Assembly: GCF_021088345.1 (NCBI RefSeq)
Contig: NZ_CP088156.1
Span: forward strand, 6,625,001-6,689,000
Source: Bradyrhizobium ontarionense
Lineage (GTDB): Bacteria > Pseudomonadota > Alphaproteobacteria > Rhizobiales > Xanthobacteraceae
DNA: 64,000 bases
Direction: 5' to 3'
Shown: positions 37,901-46,548 of the stretch, in pieces
Position numbering within the stretch: the first letter of the stretch is position 1
Layout of the letters: each line of letters opens with the position of its first letter
Position numbers and translations under genes: made by a program
The notes under the pieces: generated by a model
Told to the model about the DNA's origin: nothing
The model's input: only the letters and a program-made list of their open reading frames with translations
The model's database searches: none

Positions 37901-39624
37901 AAATCGCGCCGGACCAGCCGCGGCAATATGAAGAGCTCGTGTCGAGCTTGGCGCGGGAGTCGAAGGCTCCCGATATCGTCGTCTATTTCTGGAGCGCGAC
38001 TCAGGAGCCGTTGCGCTCCGCCACGGTGGAGAGGGCCGTGGAACGTGGATTTTTCGGTCTGATGAATCTCCTGCGGGCGTTGGGGAACGGAGACCCTGGC
38101 CTGCCCCTGAAGCTTGCAGCGATAACGATCGACACGCAGAGTGTGACCGGTGACGAGCAGTTGTCGCCGATCGGCAATATCACACGCGGACCGTGCCAAG
38201 TCGGCAGCGTCGAGTATGCCAACATGTCCTGCAGGATGATCGACATCTCGCGGAAGGACCTTGCGGCGACGCGACGCGGGGAACTGATCGAACGGCTCAT
38301 CTACAGTATTCCCGCCCAAATCCCGTCAACGGTTTGCGCATATCGCGGCGGGCACCTTTGGATGCCGATGTTGGAGCGAATTTCGCTCGACCCGTGCGCT
38401 TCGGATGATCCGTCGCTGCGAACCAATGGGGTCTATCTGATCACCGGCGGTACTGGAGGGCTGGGGCTTGCCATTGCGAAATCGATGGCGGAGCGCAAGC
38501 CGGTGAAGCTGGTTCTGGTATCCCGCTCGTCGTTTCCTGCGCGTGATGAGTGGAGCGGCTATCTGGCGTCCGAGCGCGGAAGCAAACGCGAAGCACGCGT
38601 CATCGGGCAAATCCTGGAGATCGAGAAGCTGGGCTCGGAGGTGATGCTCGGTTCGGCAGACGTTGCAGATATGTCTGCTATGCGCGCGCTGGTGCGGCTT
38701 GCGGAGGCGCGATATGGGCGAATCCACGGCGTCATTCATGCCGCCGGGCTCGGTCGGGACGAACCTATCATGACCAAGAGCTATCAATCGGCGATCCCCG
38801 TGTTGGTGCCGAAGATAGCCGGGACGCTGGTCTTGGAGCGCATCTTCGCGGATCGCGGTCTCGACTTCCTGGTCCTGTTCTCGTCCGTCAGTGCACTGGC
38901 GGGCTTCGTTGGGCATGTCGACTACGGTGCTGCCAACGCGTTCCTCGACGCTTTTGCCCAGCGCGGTTCGCCACGCGTTGACAAGACAATCTCGATCAAC
39001 TGGGACGCTTGGAGCGAAACCGGTATGGCCGCGCACGCCAGCGCAGCGCTTCCCGATAAGCTGAGGACAACCCGGGAGGAATATCTCAAGCGCAGCATAT
39101 CCACCGCAGAAGGCGTCGACCTGTTCCATCGTATCCTCGCGGCCGGAATCCCGCAGGTCGCCGTATTGAAGCATCCGTTGCGTGATCCGGCCGCGGCCGC
39201 AGCGGCGAGGGCGCCCGCCGCGCCTGTCAGCGCGGCATCGACGGAGCGGCAGCTGAAGACGGAAGTGCGAGCTCAGGCTCAACAGGCGCCAAAGGCTGTC
39301 AGCGCCTTGCGTTCGACGCGCCGCTATCCTCGGCCGAATCTGCTGACGCCGTTCGAGGAGCCGCGCACCGAGCTCGAGACGATCGTCGCAGAGCTTTGGG
39401 CAGAATTGCTGAACCTGGAGAGAATCGGAGTCAACGACGATTTCTTTGAGCTTGGAGGTCACTCTCTGCTTGCTCTGCAGCTCATCCCGAGGCTCCGCAA
39501 CCGATTCCAAACCGATATCTCGCCTGCCGATGTCTTTGGATATCCCACGGTAGCGAGCATGTCGTCGTTGATTGAAGAAAAGCTGGTCGCTGAAATCGAG
39601 CAGATGGAAGATGAGGGGGTCTGA
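34984..39624 (+). CDS. Type I modular polyketide synthase, KS-AT-KR-ACP
   Basis: A 1546-residue PKS module with GTG start at 34984 and AGGAG upstream. KS (about 8-435) has the active Cys in TACSTSL (C182) and His in VETHGTGTS (H319) and SNIGHLN (H361). AT (about 535-840) has GHSIGE (S632) and HAFH at 728-731, which predicts malonyl-CoA. KR (about 1145-1340) has GGTGGLG at 1155-1161, and S1301, Y1314 and N1318 fit the catalytic set. ACP (about 1460-1530) has LGGHSL (S1494). It therefore adds a two-carbon unit and reduces it to a beta-hydroxy group. No dehydratase or enoylreductase is present. Upstream coupling to the beta-Ala-like NRPS suggests that its KS takes the chain from that T domain. 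Confidence 0.95.
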   Translation: MTDSPRDMSIAIIGLAGRFPGAPTVAQFWKNLAEGVESISEFSVDELRASGISEAELADVGYVKAGAPISDADLFDAGYFNISPKEAEFIDPQQRIFLECAVEALESAGCDPASFGGAIGVFAGVSRSTYQLYLSPGVWREVRASPVLQTLLIYGNNDDYLSTRLSYKLNLRGPSITVQTACSTSLVAVHFACQSLLSGESDIALAGGVSIQSSFRKRGYRYTEGGILSPDGHCRPFDASARGTLFGDGIGIVVLKRLDRALADGDPIRAVICGSAVNNDGAGKVGYTAPSVGGQAAVIAEAMAIAHVSPDTIDYVETHGTGTSLGDPIEIAALNEAYRSRTDKTASRPIWIGSVKSNIGHLNTAAGVASLIKTVLAMEKGIIPASLNFEQPNPKIDFAQTAFQVAACAETWARKTRPRRAGVSSFGIGGTNAHVVVEEAPAFDSTASDRPSHVLPLSARTASALDAATRNLAEYLAGADVNIADVAYTLAAGRTSHHYRRAVICTRGDDAVDAIQTDDPQRIIDQAQDLSKASICFMFPGQGSQRLNMSLGLYEHEPVFRRELDRSAELFEPHLGIDLRSLLFPSEEQAAEAASRLTDTLFAQAAIFAVSYSTAQLWASYGVKPVAMIGHSIGELVAACIAGVFSLDAAVQIVATRGRLMQDLPKGGMLAVALSSDDIKGYLNDNLSIAAINGPSLCAVSGPLDAISDLETVIRSNDIFCQRLRTSHAFHSAMMQAMVEPFVEVMGSVPLKAPSIPFISNVTGGWITEQEATDPRYWGRHLREAVNFAAGIEEMTRTYPGVLIEVGPGGALAQLAHENAAGRPLTTIVSMPHVKATAHQVEAFARGLAKLWVGGLRLDLSQLYREERRRKLPLPTYPFERQRYWAGSSQEDQPNPPHADLGGEGTFVPLWKRVAKAPDRSSPAEAQSYHWLVFITDDALCNEFMASLKGRHPHVTTVSAGSGFKQVSPSAFEIAPDQPRQYEELVSSLARESKAPDIVVYFWSATQEPLRSATVERAVERGFFGLMNLLRALGNGDPGLPLKLAAITIDTQSVTGDEQLSPIGNITRGPCQVGSVEYANMSCRMIDISRKDLAATRRGELIERLIYSIPAQIPSTVCAYRGGHLWMPMLERISLDPCASDDPSLRTNGVYLITGGTGGLGLAIAKSMAERKPVKLVLVSRSSFPARDEWSGYLASERGSKREARVIGQILEIEKLGSEVMLGSADVADMSAMRALVRLAEARYGRIHGVIHAAGLGRDEPIMTKSYQSAIPVLVPKIAGTLVLERIFADRGLDFLVLFSSVSALAGFVGHVDYGAANAFLDAFAQRGSPRVDKTISINWDAWSETGMAAHASAALPDKLRTTREEYLKRSISTAEGVDLFHRILAAGIPQVAVLKHPLRDPAAAAAARAPAAPVSAASTERQLKTEVRAQAQQAPKAVSALRSTRRYPRPNLLTPFEEPRTELETIVAELWAELLNLERIGVNDDFFELGGHSLLALQLIPRLRNRFQTDISPADVFGYPTVASMSSLIEEKLVAEIEQMEDEGV

Positions 39625-39647
39625 TCGGAAGGGCATCCTGAATCCGA

Positions 39648-40553
39648 ATGCTTGCCGGCGGTGAAATCCAAGAACGAAACGGTGTGATTTTGCGAAGCAG
39701 CCACATTGCGATCCGTGACACCGGCACGCTTCGCCTCCTTCACTGGAGCGAAACGGGACCGCCCTGTCTCCTGCTGCACGGGTTCGCCGATTCTGCCGAC
39801 GTCTGGAGCGAGTTCGCGCCGTTTCTTGCCGCGAATTTTTGTACCTTTGCCATGGACCTGCGCGGCCACGGCGATTCGAGCTGGAATCGTGATTCTGCAT
39901 ATCAGGTCGCATCCTTCGTCGAAGACCTGGATGCGGTGCTGCAGGCAATCGATGGCGAACCCGTTACGCTTGTCGGGCACTCGTTGGGCGCGGAGATCGC
40001 GATCTTGTTCGCTGCCGCGTCCATGCACCGAGTGGCCCGTCTGGTCATTGTCGATTTTGGGCCGGAAATCGGCGCTGCCGCCGCAGATCGGCTCCGTGCC
40101 GAATTCGTTTCGATGCCGCGCCGCTTCAGGTCGGTCGCCGAGTACGAGGAATGGTTGATTGAGAGGCGGCCGCTGGTCGATCGGAAGGTACTGGCCCGCT
40201 TTGCCTCGAACAATCTGCGGCAAGTCGCGGGCGGATTTGAAATCAAGGCCGACCCCGCCTTGGCTGAACGGCCTCAGTTCGGCGAGCCGATGGTCAGGCA
40301 GGATCGTCGACATGATCCCATGCTCTGGGCCGCTCTCGCCAAGGTGAAGTGCCCGTGCCTCGTCATAAGGGGGCAGGGGTCCGCCGTGCTGCCCGCCGAC
40401 GTCGCGCGACGTATGGCCACCGCGGTGTTGGCCGACGGCCAGCTGGCGATTGTCAACAGAGCGGGCCACGGTGTGGTCATGGAGAACGCGGCCGGCCTGT
40501 TTGAGGCGACCAGAGGCTTCTTGCTCGGACGAGGCGCGCGAGACAAATCATAG
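39648..40553 (+). CDS. Stand-alone alpha/beta hydrolase
   Basis: A 301-residue alpha/beta-hydrolase fold protein. The oxyanion segment LLLHGFADSADVW is followed by the nucleophile elbow GHSLGAE (S112), a lid-like region with an ERRPLV segment, and the catalytic His in NRAGHGVVMEN. It lies 23 bases after the PKS stop and 3 bases before the next NRPS start, so it is clearly within the operon. None of the visible synthetases has a fused thioesterase, so this enzyme could release or edit the chain in trans. It is longer and less thioesterase-like than type II TEs of NRPS clusters, so an ester or lactone hydrolase is equally possible. Confidence 0.85.
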   Translation: MLAGGEIQERNGVILRSSHIAIRDTGTLRLLHWSETGPPCLLLHGFADSADVWSEFAPFLAANFCTFAMDLRGHGDSSWNRDSAYQVASFVEDLDAVLQAIDGEPVTLVGHSLGAEIAILFAAASMHRVARLVIVDFGPEIGAAAADRLRAEFVSMPRRFRSVAEYEEWLIERRPLVDRKVLARFASNNLRQVAGGFEIKADPALAERPQFGEPMVRQDRRHDPMLWAALAKVKCPCLVIRGQGSAVLPADVARRMATAVLADGQLAIVNRAGHGVVMENAAGLFEATRGFLLGRGARDKS

Positions 40554-40556
40554 GCG

Positions 40557-43500
40557 ATGGGCCACGACGTGAACGGCCTCGGAAAAACCGGACAGTTGAC
40601 AGGTGCGAAACGAGAGTTGCTCGATGCGCGCATTAGGGGCGTTCGGGCACCGAAGTCTGATGCGAGCTTCGTGATCCGACCGCGACGCGGGGATGCGGAG
40701 CCTGCACCACTTTCGTTTGCCCAGGAGCGCTTGTGGGCCTTCGAACAAATCGGCCTGCTCGGGCCGGCCTACAACTTGCCCGAGTTTTATCGGATCGACG
40801 GTCCGCTGGACTATCCAGCGCTTGATTTAGCCTATCAGTACGTCGTGCGCCGGCATGCGATACTCCGAACCAGATTTGTCTCCTCAGGCGGCGAACCCCG
40901 GCAGGTTGTCGATCAGACGGTGGCATTCCGCTGTTCGTTCGAGGATCTGACGTCCCTATCCGGGCAGGATCGCAAGGTGGAGGCCGAACGGCTGAGCCGG
41001 ATGACGGTAAGCCAACCCTTCGATCTCACCGTCGCGCCGTTGCTTCGCGTGCTCGTCCTCAGGCTGTCGGAGAGCGAGCACAGGCTCGTCGTGGTGCTGC
41101 ACCACATCGTGGCCGATGGCTGGTCGATGGAGCTTCTCGCCCAGGAAGTCAAACAGTCGTATGCGGCGCTTCGCGAGGGCAAACCTAGCGCGGTTCCGGA
41201 GCTGCCGATTCAGTACGCTGATTTCGCAATCTGGCAGCGTGCTTGGCTTCAGGGCAAAGCCTTGGAACGCCACTTGACGTATTGGCTCGACAAATTGCGG
41301 GGGGCGTCCGGTGTGCCCACAATTCCCACCGACAAGCCGCGCCCGGCGATACAGACCTTCAATGGTGGTACGGCGTCGATCGTTCTGAAGAAGGAGGTCG
41401 TCCAAAGCCTGACGGACATTTCCACCCGAGAGGGGGCCACGCTCTTCATGGTGGTGCTTGCTGCCTTCAAGATCCTGCTGAGCCGCTGGAGCGGGGAGGA
41501 GGATATCATCGTTGGTACCCCGATTTGGGGGCGGTCGCAGCAGGAGACCGAACGGATGATCGGCCTGTTTGTGAACATGATGCCGCTTCGCACCAGCCTT
41601 GCGGGAGAGCCGACCTTTCTCGAATTTCTTCAGAGGGTCAAGGAGACGGCAATTGGCGCGTATGCTCATCAGGAGATCCCCTACGAGCGGCTCCTGGAGG
41701 AGTTGCGGCCGAGCCGGACCTTGAGCCACTCTCCGTTGTTTCAGTGCGTCCTCAATATGCTCAATTTCGCTTCGGGCGGAACCGACGATGCCAAGCTCAA
41801 ACTCAAGGTGCTCGAGCCAACCGATCCCATCTCTCGTTTCGACCTGACGCTCTATGTCCTGGCGTCGAATAGCGGGCTTGCGCTCAGCGCTGTCTACAAT
41901 ACCGATCTCTTCCGACCGGAGCGCATCTCGGAATTTCTGGCTCAATTCTCTTTGCTCATATCGCAGATCGTTCAGGATCCAGCGCAGAACATCATCTCAT
42001 TTTCATTGAGAACGCCTGCCGGGCAAAAAAGTCTGCCGGATCCGGCGCGGCCGCTCGGCTACGGCTGGCGTGGCGCCGTTCACGAGCTGTTTGTGCAGCA
42101 AGCGGCGCGCACGCCCGATCGCACGGCGCTTGCGACCGTCTCGGATACATACACTTATGGCGATCTTGATCGGCTTTCCGATCGCGTCGCCGAAATCCTC
42201 GTCAGGAGTGGCTTACGGAAGGGAGACGTTGCCGCCATCTATGCCCACCGTGGCCCTGAACTCGTCTACGCCATTCTGGGTGTCCTGAAAGCGGGCGCAG
42301 CATTCACCCTTCTGGATCCAGGTTATCCGACGAACGGCCTGATCGATCGAGTCAATATCGCCAGACCTCGGGCGTGGATAGAGATCGCGGAAGCTGGTGT
42401 TCCGCCGGATGCCCTCGTTGAGGCGGCTATACGCGCTGCGAACGGCTGCAAACTGCGTCTTCGCCGCAGAGAGATCGAGCTGGCATCGGACGCGATGATC
42501 GGACCGCTGCAAAATGGCGGTCGACCTGCCGTCGGGCCGGACGACTTGGCCGTTGTCACATTTACCTCCGGATCCGCAGGAAGACCAAAGGGGGTCGCGG
42601 GGCGGCACGGACCGCTGTCCTACTTTTTGCCGTGGCTGGAACAGGCATTTGAATTCCAGCAAAGCGATCGATTCAGCATGGTATCGGGTCTTTCCCATGA
42701 TCCCCTGCAGCGAGACATCTTCACTCCACTCTGCCTGGGAGCAATGATCTGCATTCCCGATCCGGAGCAGATCATTCGCCCAGGATACATGGCTACGTGG
42801 ATGAGAGAAGCTGGTGTGACGGTTGCGCAACTGACGCCGGGGCTTGGGCAGGCCCTCAGCTATCGTGGATCGCCTGATGCTGAAATGGCCGAGAGCACTA
42901 CAATTGCGTCGCTTCGATATGCCTTCTTTGTGGGCGACGTACTGACCTTACGGGACGTCGCGGCCATCAGCTCGATTGCGCCCTCGGCGACTTGCGTCAA
43001 TCTCTACGGAGCCACGGAAACGCAGCGCGCGCTTTCGTATTTCGTCGTTCCTGACGAAGGTCTGGAGGAGTTGGGAAGCGAGACGGGGCATGCCAAGCAA
43101 GTTGTCCCGCTCGGGCGCGGTATCGGCGACGTACAACTGATACTGCAGAACCGGCGTGGCGTCCTTGCCGGCGTCGGCGAGCTCGCTGAAATATGCGTGC
43201 GGAGTCATCAACTGGCACGAGGCTATATCGACGACGACGTTGCGACCGAACAGCGCTTCTTCAGCAATCCGTTTTCCAAAGTTGCCGGAGATCGTTTCTA
43301 CAGGACTGGCGATCTGGGACGGTATTTGCCCGACGGAAACGTCGAATTCGCAGGACGGATCGATCATCAGATGAAGATCCGTGGCTATCGGATCGAGCCT
43401 GGAGAGATCGAGCCGGTGCTGCTGAGGGTTTCGGGAGCGCGTGACGCCGTTGTCGTCGCGCGCGAAAACGATGCGAACGAAAAAGTCCTCGTCGCCTACT

Positions 43501-45332
43501 TGGTGCCCGCGAATGTTACAGACCCGCCTAGGCCGGGTGACCTTCGCGCTCGGCTGCGCGAGTATCTGCCTGACTATATGGTTCCTTCGGTGTTCGTGAT
43601 GATCGATGCCATGCCATTGACCCCGAACGGAAAGGTCGATCGTCGTGGGCTTCCCCGTCCCGAGCTGCGACCGTCGCCTTCCAGTCGTCATCTCATGCCG
43701 CGCACCGAGAGCGAGCGGTCGCTGCTATCGATCTGGCGTAAAGTGCTCGGACGTTCCGATCTGGGAATCGAGGATAACTTTTTCGAGCTGGGAGGTCACT
43801 CGCTCCGTGCCGCGAGGGTGGCTGCATGGGTGAGGCAGGAGCTGAAAGTCGATCTGCCGCTTCGAACCTTGTTCGCGGCGCCTACAATAGTTGAACTTGC
43901 TGCGTGGATCGACGTCGCGCGTCGCGCCGACGGACAGCCGAACTTCGCATTCGTTCGGCAGCCTCGTCCGGCCGAAATTCCGACCTCGGTCGTGCAAGAG
44001 AGCTGGCTCAGGCTCCACCGTGTCGGGAAGCCTGGAGCAGCGTTTAATATTGCCTACTTCGTCGGGCTTACGGGCAAGCTCGATCCGGCCAGACTTGAAA
44101 GAAGCTTTGATGCAGTCGTGCAGCGGCACGAAAGCTTGCGAACGCGTTTTGGATGGAACGACAACACGCCGTTTCAGATCATCGATCCACGAGGCCGATT
44201 CGGGATCGAGATCATTGACGTCTCATCACGATCGCCGGAACATCGCAAGGTTGCAGCTCGCCAGGTTGCGGCGCAATTGCGCAACGAGGCCTTGGATCTC
44301 GAGAAAGGACCGTTGATCAAGGTCACGCTGCTGCGGCTTGCGCCCGAGGAGCATCATCTCCTGATGCTTGTGCATCATATCGTTTGTGATGGCTGGTCGG
44401 TGCATATCCTGCTGCGCGAGGCTCGTGCATTCTACGCTGCATTTGGCGAGGAGCGGCCGCCGAGCCTGTCCGAGCCGCAGCTTCAATATGCCGATTTCGT
44501 CCTGTGGCAGCGCACTCGGGAGTACCGTGAGGCGCTGGCGCCCGAGATAGCATATTGGACAGAGCGGATGGCCGGCGCGCCGCTCCTGAATCTGCCCTTG
44601 GCCAGATCGAGGCCGGACCAGCCAAGTTACAGCGGAGCAACCCGCTCTTTTTCGCTGCCGCCCGAGTTGAAGGTCGCGATGCAAGAACTTGCGGATGGCG
44701 AGGGCGTTACGCCGTTTGTGGTACTGTTCGGGGTCTTCACGATTGCTCTGATGCGTTGGAGCGGAGAGACCGACGTCGTCGTCGGCACTCCCGTCGCAGG
44801 CAGGCGACAACCCAACATGGAGGAGTTGATCGGGTTGTTCATCAACTATCTGCCGTTGCGCGTCGACTTGTCGAATGATCCAAGCTTCCGCGAAGTGCTC
44901 AGGCGGGTGAAAGTTGAAGTCCTTGCAGCGCTCGATCACCCCAATGCATCGATCGCGGACATTCAGGCCGGGTTGTCGAACCGGGGGTACCAACGCGAGA
45001 CACCATTCTTCAGGATCGCCTTTGCGATGCAGAATGTACCGGTCGACGGAGCGGCTTTCGCCGGATTGCAGACGTACCCGATTGTCGTTCCGGTCAGAAC
45101 GGCCAGGCGTGATCTGACGCTCTTCGTTTACGAGACGGCGGATGCCTTCTACGGTATCGCCGAATATGCGACGGATATCTTCGAGCCGGCCACGATCGAC
45201 TCGCTCCTTCAGGATTTTGTCACGTCACTGAAGGTGCTGACGGAGAATCCCGGTTTCACGGTTTCATCGGCGAGTCGGACCGCCCAGACGCGGCATGCCG
45301 AAGAAGTGAGTGTAGGATCCCTGTTGAAATGA
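40557..45332 (+). CDS. Non-ribosomal peptide synthetase C-A-T-C, Lys2-like (aminoadipate-type) A domain
   Basis: A 1591-residue NRPS. C1 spans about 50-485 (HHIVADG 182-188), A about 505-1035, T about 1050-1118 (S1082 in LGGHSL) and a C-terminal C2 about 1140-1570 (HHIVCDG 1273-1279). The A domain carries GLSHDPLQRDIFTPL and NLYGATETQRA, as in fungal Lys2 alpha-aminoadipate reductases. Specificity residues D715, P716, R719, Q758, F790, V792, L816, R824, A825 and K1026 match the Lys2 code DPRHFVMRAK at 8 of 10. No reductase domain follows. The last C domain has no downstream T on this protein, so it either condenses onto another protein or releases the chain. The 3' end overlaps the convergent C45 gene by 69 bases. 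Confidence 0.94.
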   Translation: MGHDVNGLGKTGQLTGAKRELLDARIRGVRAPKSDASFVIRPRRGDAEPAPLSFAQERLWAFEQIGLLGPAYNLPEFYRIDGPLDYPALDLAYQYVVRRHAILRTRFVSSGGEPRQVVDQTVAFRCSFEDLTSLSGQDRKVEAERLSRMTVSQPFDLTVAPLLRVLVLRLSESEHRLVVVLHHIVADGWSMELLAQEVKQSYAALREGKPSAVPELPIQYADFAIWQRAWLQGKALERHLTYWLDKLRGASGVPTIPTDKPRPAIQTFNGGTASIVLKKEVVQSLTDISTREGATLFMVVLAAFKILLSRWSGEEDIIVGTPIWGRSQQETERMIGLFVNMMPLRTSLAGEPTFLEFLQRVKETAIGAYAHQEIPYERLLEELRPSRTLSHSPLFQCVLNMLNFASGGTDDAKLKLKVLEPTDPISRFDLTLYVLASNSGLALSAVYNTDLFRPERISEFLAQFSLLISQIVQDPAQNIISFSLRTPAGQKSLPDPARPLGYGWRGAVHELFVQQAARTPDRTALATVSDTYTYGDLDRLSDRVAEILVRSGLRKGDVAAIYAHRGPELVYAILGVLKAGAAFTLLDPGYPTNGLIDRVNIARPRAWIEIAEAGVPPDALVEAAIRAANGCKLRLRRREIELASDAMIGPLQNGGRPAVGPDDLAVVTFTSGSAGRPKGVAGRHGPLSYFLPWLEQAFEFQQSDRFSMVSGLSHDPLQRDIFTPLCLGAMICIPDPEQIIRPGYMATWMREAGVTVAQLTPGLGQALSYRGSPDAEMAESTTIASLRYAFFVGDVLTLRDVAAISSIAPSATCVNLYGATETQRALSYFVVPDEGLEELGSETGHAKQVVPLGRGIGDVQLILQNRRGVLAGVGELAEICVRSHQLARGYIDDDVATEQRFFSNPFSKVAGDRFYRTGDLGRYLPDGNVEFAGRIDHQMKIRGYRIEPGEIEPVLLRVSGARDAVVVARENDANEKVLVAYLVPANVTDPPRPGDLRARLREYLPDYMVPSVFVMIDAMPLTPNGKVDRRGLPRPELRPSPSSRHLMPRTESERSLLSIWRKVLGRSDLGIEDNFFELGGHSLRAARVAAWVRQELKVDLPLRTLFAAPTIVELAAWIDVARRADGQPNFAFVRQPRPAEIPTSVVQESWLRLHRVGKPGAAFNIAYFVGLTGKLDPARLERSFDAVVQRHESLRTRFGWNDNTPFQIIDPRGRFGIEIIDVSSRSPEHRKVAARQVAAQLRNEALDLEKGPLIKVTLLRLAPEEHHLLMLVHHIVCDGWSVHILLREARAFYAAFGEERPPSLSEPQLQYADFVLWQRTREYREALAPEIAYWTERMAGAPLLNLPLARSRPDQPSYSGATRSFSLPPELKVAMQELADGEGVTPFVVLFGVFTIALMRWSGETDVVVGTPVAGRRQPNMEELIGLFINYLPLRVDLSNDPSFREVLRRVKVEVLAALDHPNASIADIQAGLSNRGYQRETPFFRIAFAMQNVPVDGAAFAGLQTYPIVVPVRTARRDLTLFVYETADAFYGIAEYATDIFEPATIDSLLQDFVTSLKVLTENPGFTVSSASRTAQTRHAEEVSVGSLLK

Positions 45333-46265
45333 ATCGAATCTCTGTGTCCAGCGCTTCGCGGGCCAGAGGAAGTCCACGGATCCTTGGGTCGGGCGATAGA
45401 CCGCAGTGTATACGGTTGCGACGCCGCGGGGCTTGTCTTGCACATAGAGAGGCTCACGCAGAAACGCGTTGATCAAACTGTCCTCGGACCGAACATCGCC
45501 TGCGAGTAGTCTGCGCAGGCATTCGTGGCGCTCGACGGTCCGGTTCTGCTCGGCCATTGCCCTCCAGACGACGTCTTCCTGATGATTGGCGCACGCGGGC
45601 ATCGACGTTACGGCCGGTTGACGGTCGGCGCCGACGAACACCGTGGCGAGATCGCCGGACTTGTCGACCAGGAGGACGTTTTGGGCGATGTGCACTGGTA
45701 CGCGGACGAGCACGGCTATTGCGTCTCTGGTCGACCGGCAGGTTTCGAGGATGTAGCGCGCAACGAGGGGCATGGCGAACCCCCGGCCGTGCGCCTTCCG
45801 TCCTCCGAATGCAATGCAGACGACGAGGCCGTCATCGTTCATGCCGTCCACGCACCCCCAATAGGCCTCCCGCATCGAGATGACGCGGCGGCCGAACCAT
45901 CGGCTTGCCTCTATGCAATGGGCAGAGGTGTCGATTTCGAAATCGTAGTTGCGGATGAGCACCGGGCCGTCGGGGCCGCGCCAAATCGCCTGGCTGCAGG
46001 CGGGCAGGATCGGCGGCAGATTGTAGGTACTCAACGCCCGGTGCGCGACATCATCTGACCCACACAGGCTGCATAGACGGTCGTATATCTCTACGAACTC
46101 GGGCATATGGGCGACGAGCGCCGCTCGGCCCTCGGCCGCGGTCGATCGGGCGTCGAGACCTTCGCCGAGATACCATTTTCGTGTCGCGGGCCAATGCTTC
46201 CTGAAATAGCGTTGCCACGACTTTCCAGGGACATCCTCCAAAACGGCGTAGAAGGTCTTCTGCAT
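45264..46265 (-). CDS. C45-type Ntn acyltransferase/hydrolase (isopenicillin N acyltransferase-like)
   Basis: A 333-residue protein resembling the C45 / acyl-CoA:6-aminopenicillanate acyltransferase group. These autoproteolyse to expose an N-terminal Cys and then cleave or transfer an N-acyl group. The candidate nucleophile is C90 in LPPILPACSQAIW, followed by VLIRNYDFE (the RNxD-like strand) and YWGCVDGMNDDGLVVCIAFGG, as in this family. The residue before Cys is Ala, where family members often have Gly. There is no signal peptide. It is the last gene of the operon with the giant NRPS and MbtH (82 bases after mbtH), so removing, swapping or installing an acyl group on the peptide is the likely job. 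Confidence 0.78.
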   Translation of the reverse strand: MQKTFYAVLEDVPGKSWQRYFRKHWPATRKWYLGEGLDARSTAAEGRAALVAHMPEFVEIYDRLCSLCGSDDVAHRALSTYNLPPILPACSQAIWRGPDGPVLIRNYDFEIDTSAHCIEASRWFGRRVISMREAYWGCVDGMNDDGLVVCIAFGGRKAHGRGFAMPLVARYILETCRSTRDAIAVLVRVPVHIAQNVLLVDKSGDLATVFVGADRQPAVTSMPACANHQEDVVWRAMAEQNRTVERHECLRRLLAGDVRSEDSLINAFLREPLYVQDKPRGVATVYTAVYRPTQGSVDFLWPAKRWTQRFDSFQQGSYTHFFGMPRLGGPTRR

Positions 46266-46347
46266 GATTTCGCACGCTTGCGACGGCCGATCAGCAGTCG
46301 GCCGTCGGGCCCTAGAGGGTGAAGGAGTGAGCGCCTCGAGGCTGTCC

Positions 46348-46548
46348 TCAATGCGCGCTTTGATCCATCACGCGACGCAACGACAGTGGCCTCATGTCGG
46401 TCCAGACCTCTTCGATATAGGCCAGGCACTCCTCGCGCGAACCGCTCTTTCCCACCGCGGTCCAGCCCGCAGGCAACTCGCGATCTGACGTCCAGATCGA
46501 ATACTGTTCTTCGTGGTTTACAACGACTAGATAGGTCTGTTCGCTCAT
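46348..46548 (-). CDS. MbtH-like NRPS accessory protein
   Basis: A 66-residue protein with the complete MbtH signature: [40 protein letters not shown]. MbtH-like proteins bind A domains and are often needed for their solubility and activity. It starts at ATG 46548, overlapping the stop of the giant NRPS by four bases, with GGGAG upstream. It probably serves the A domains of that protein and perhaps those of the plus-strand NRPSs. Confidence 0.97.
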   Translation of the reverse strand: MSEQTYLVVVNHEEQYSIWTSDRELPAGWTAVGKSGSREECLAYIEEVWTDMRPLSLRRVMDQSAH

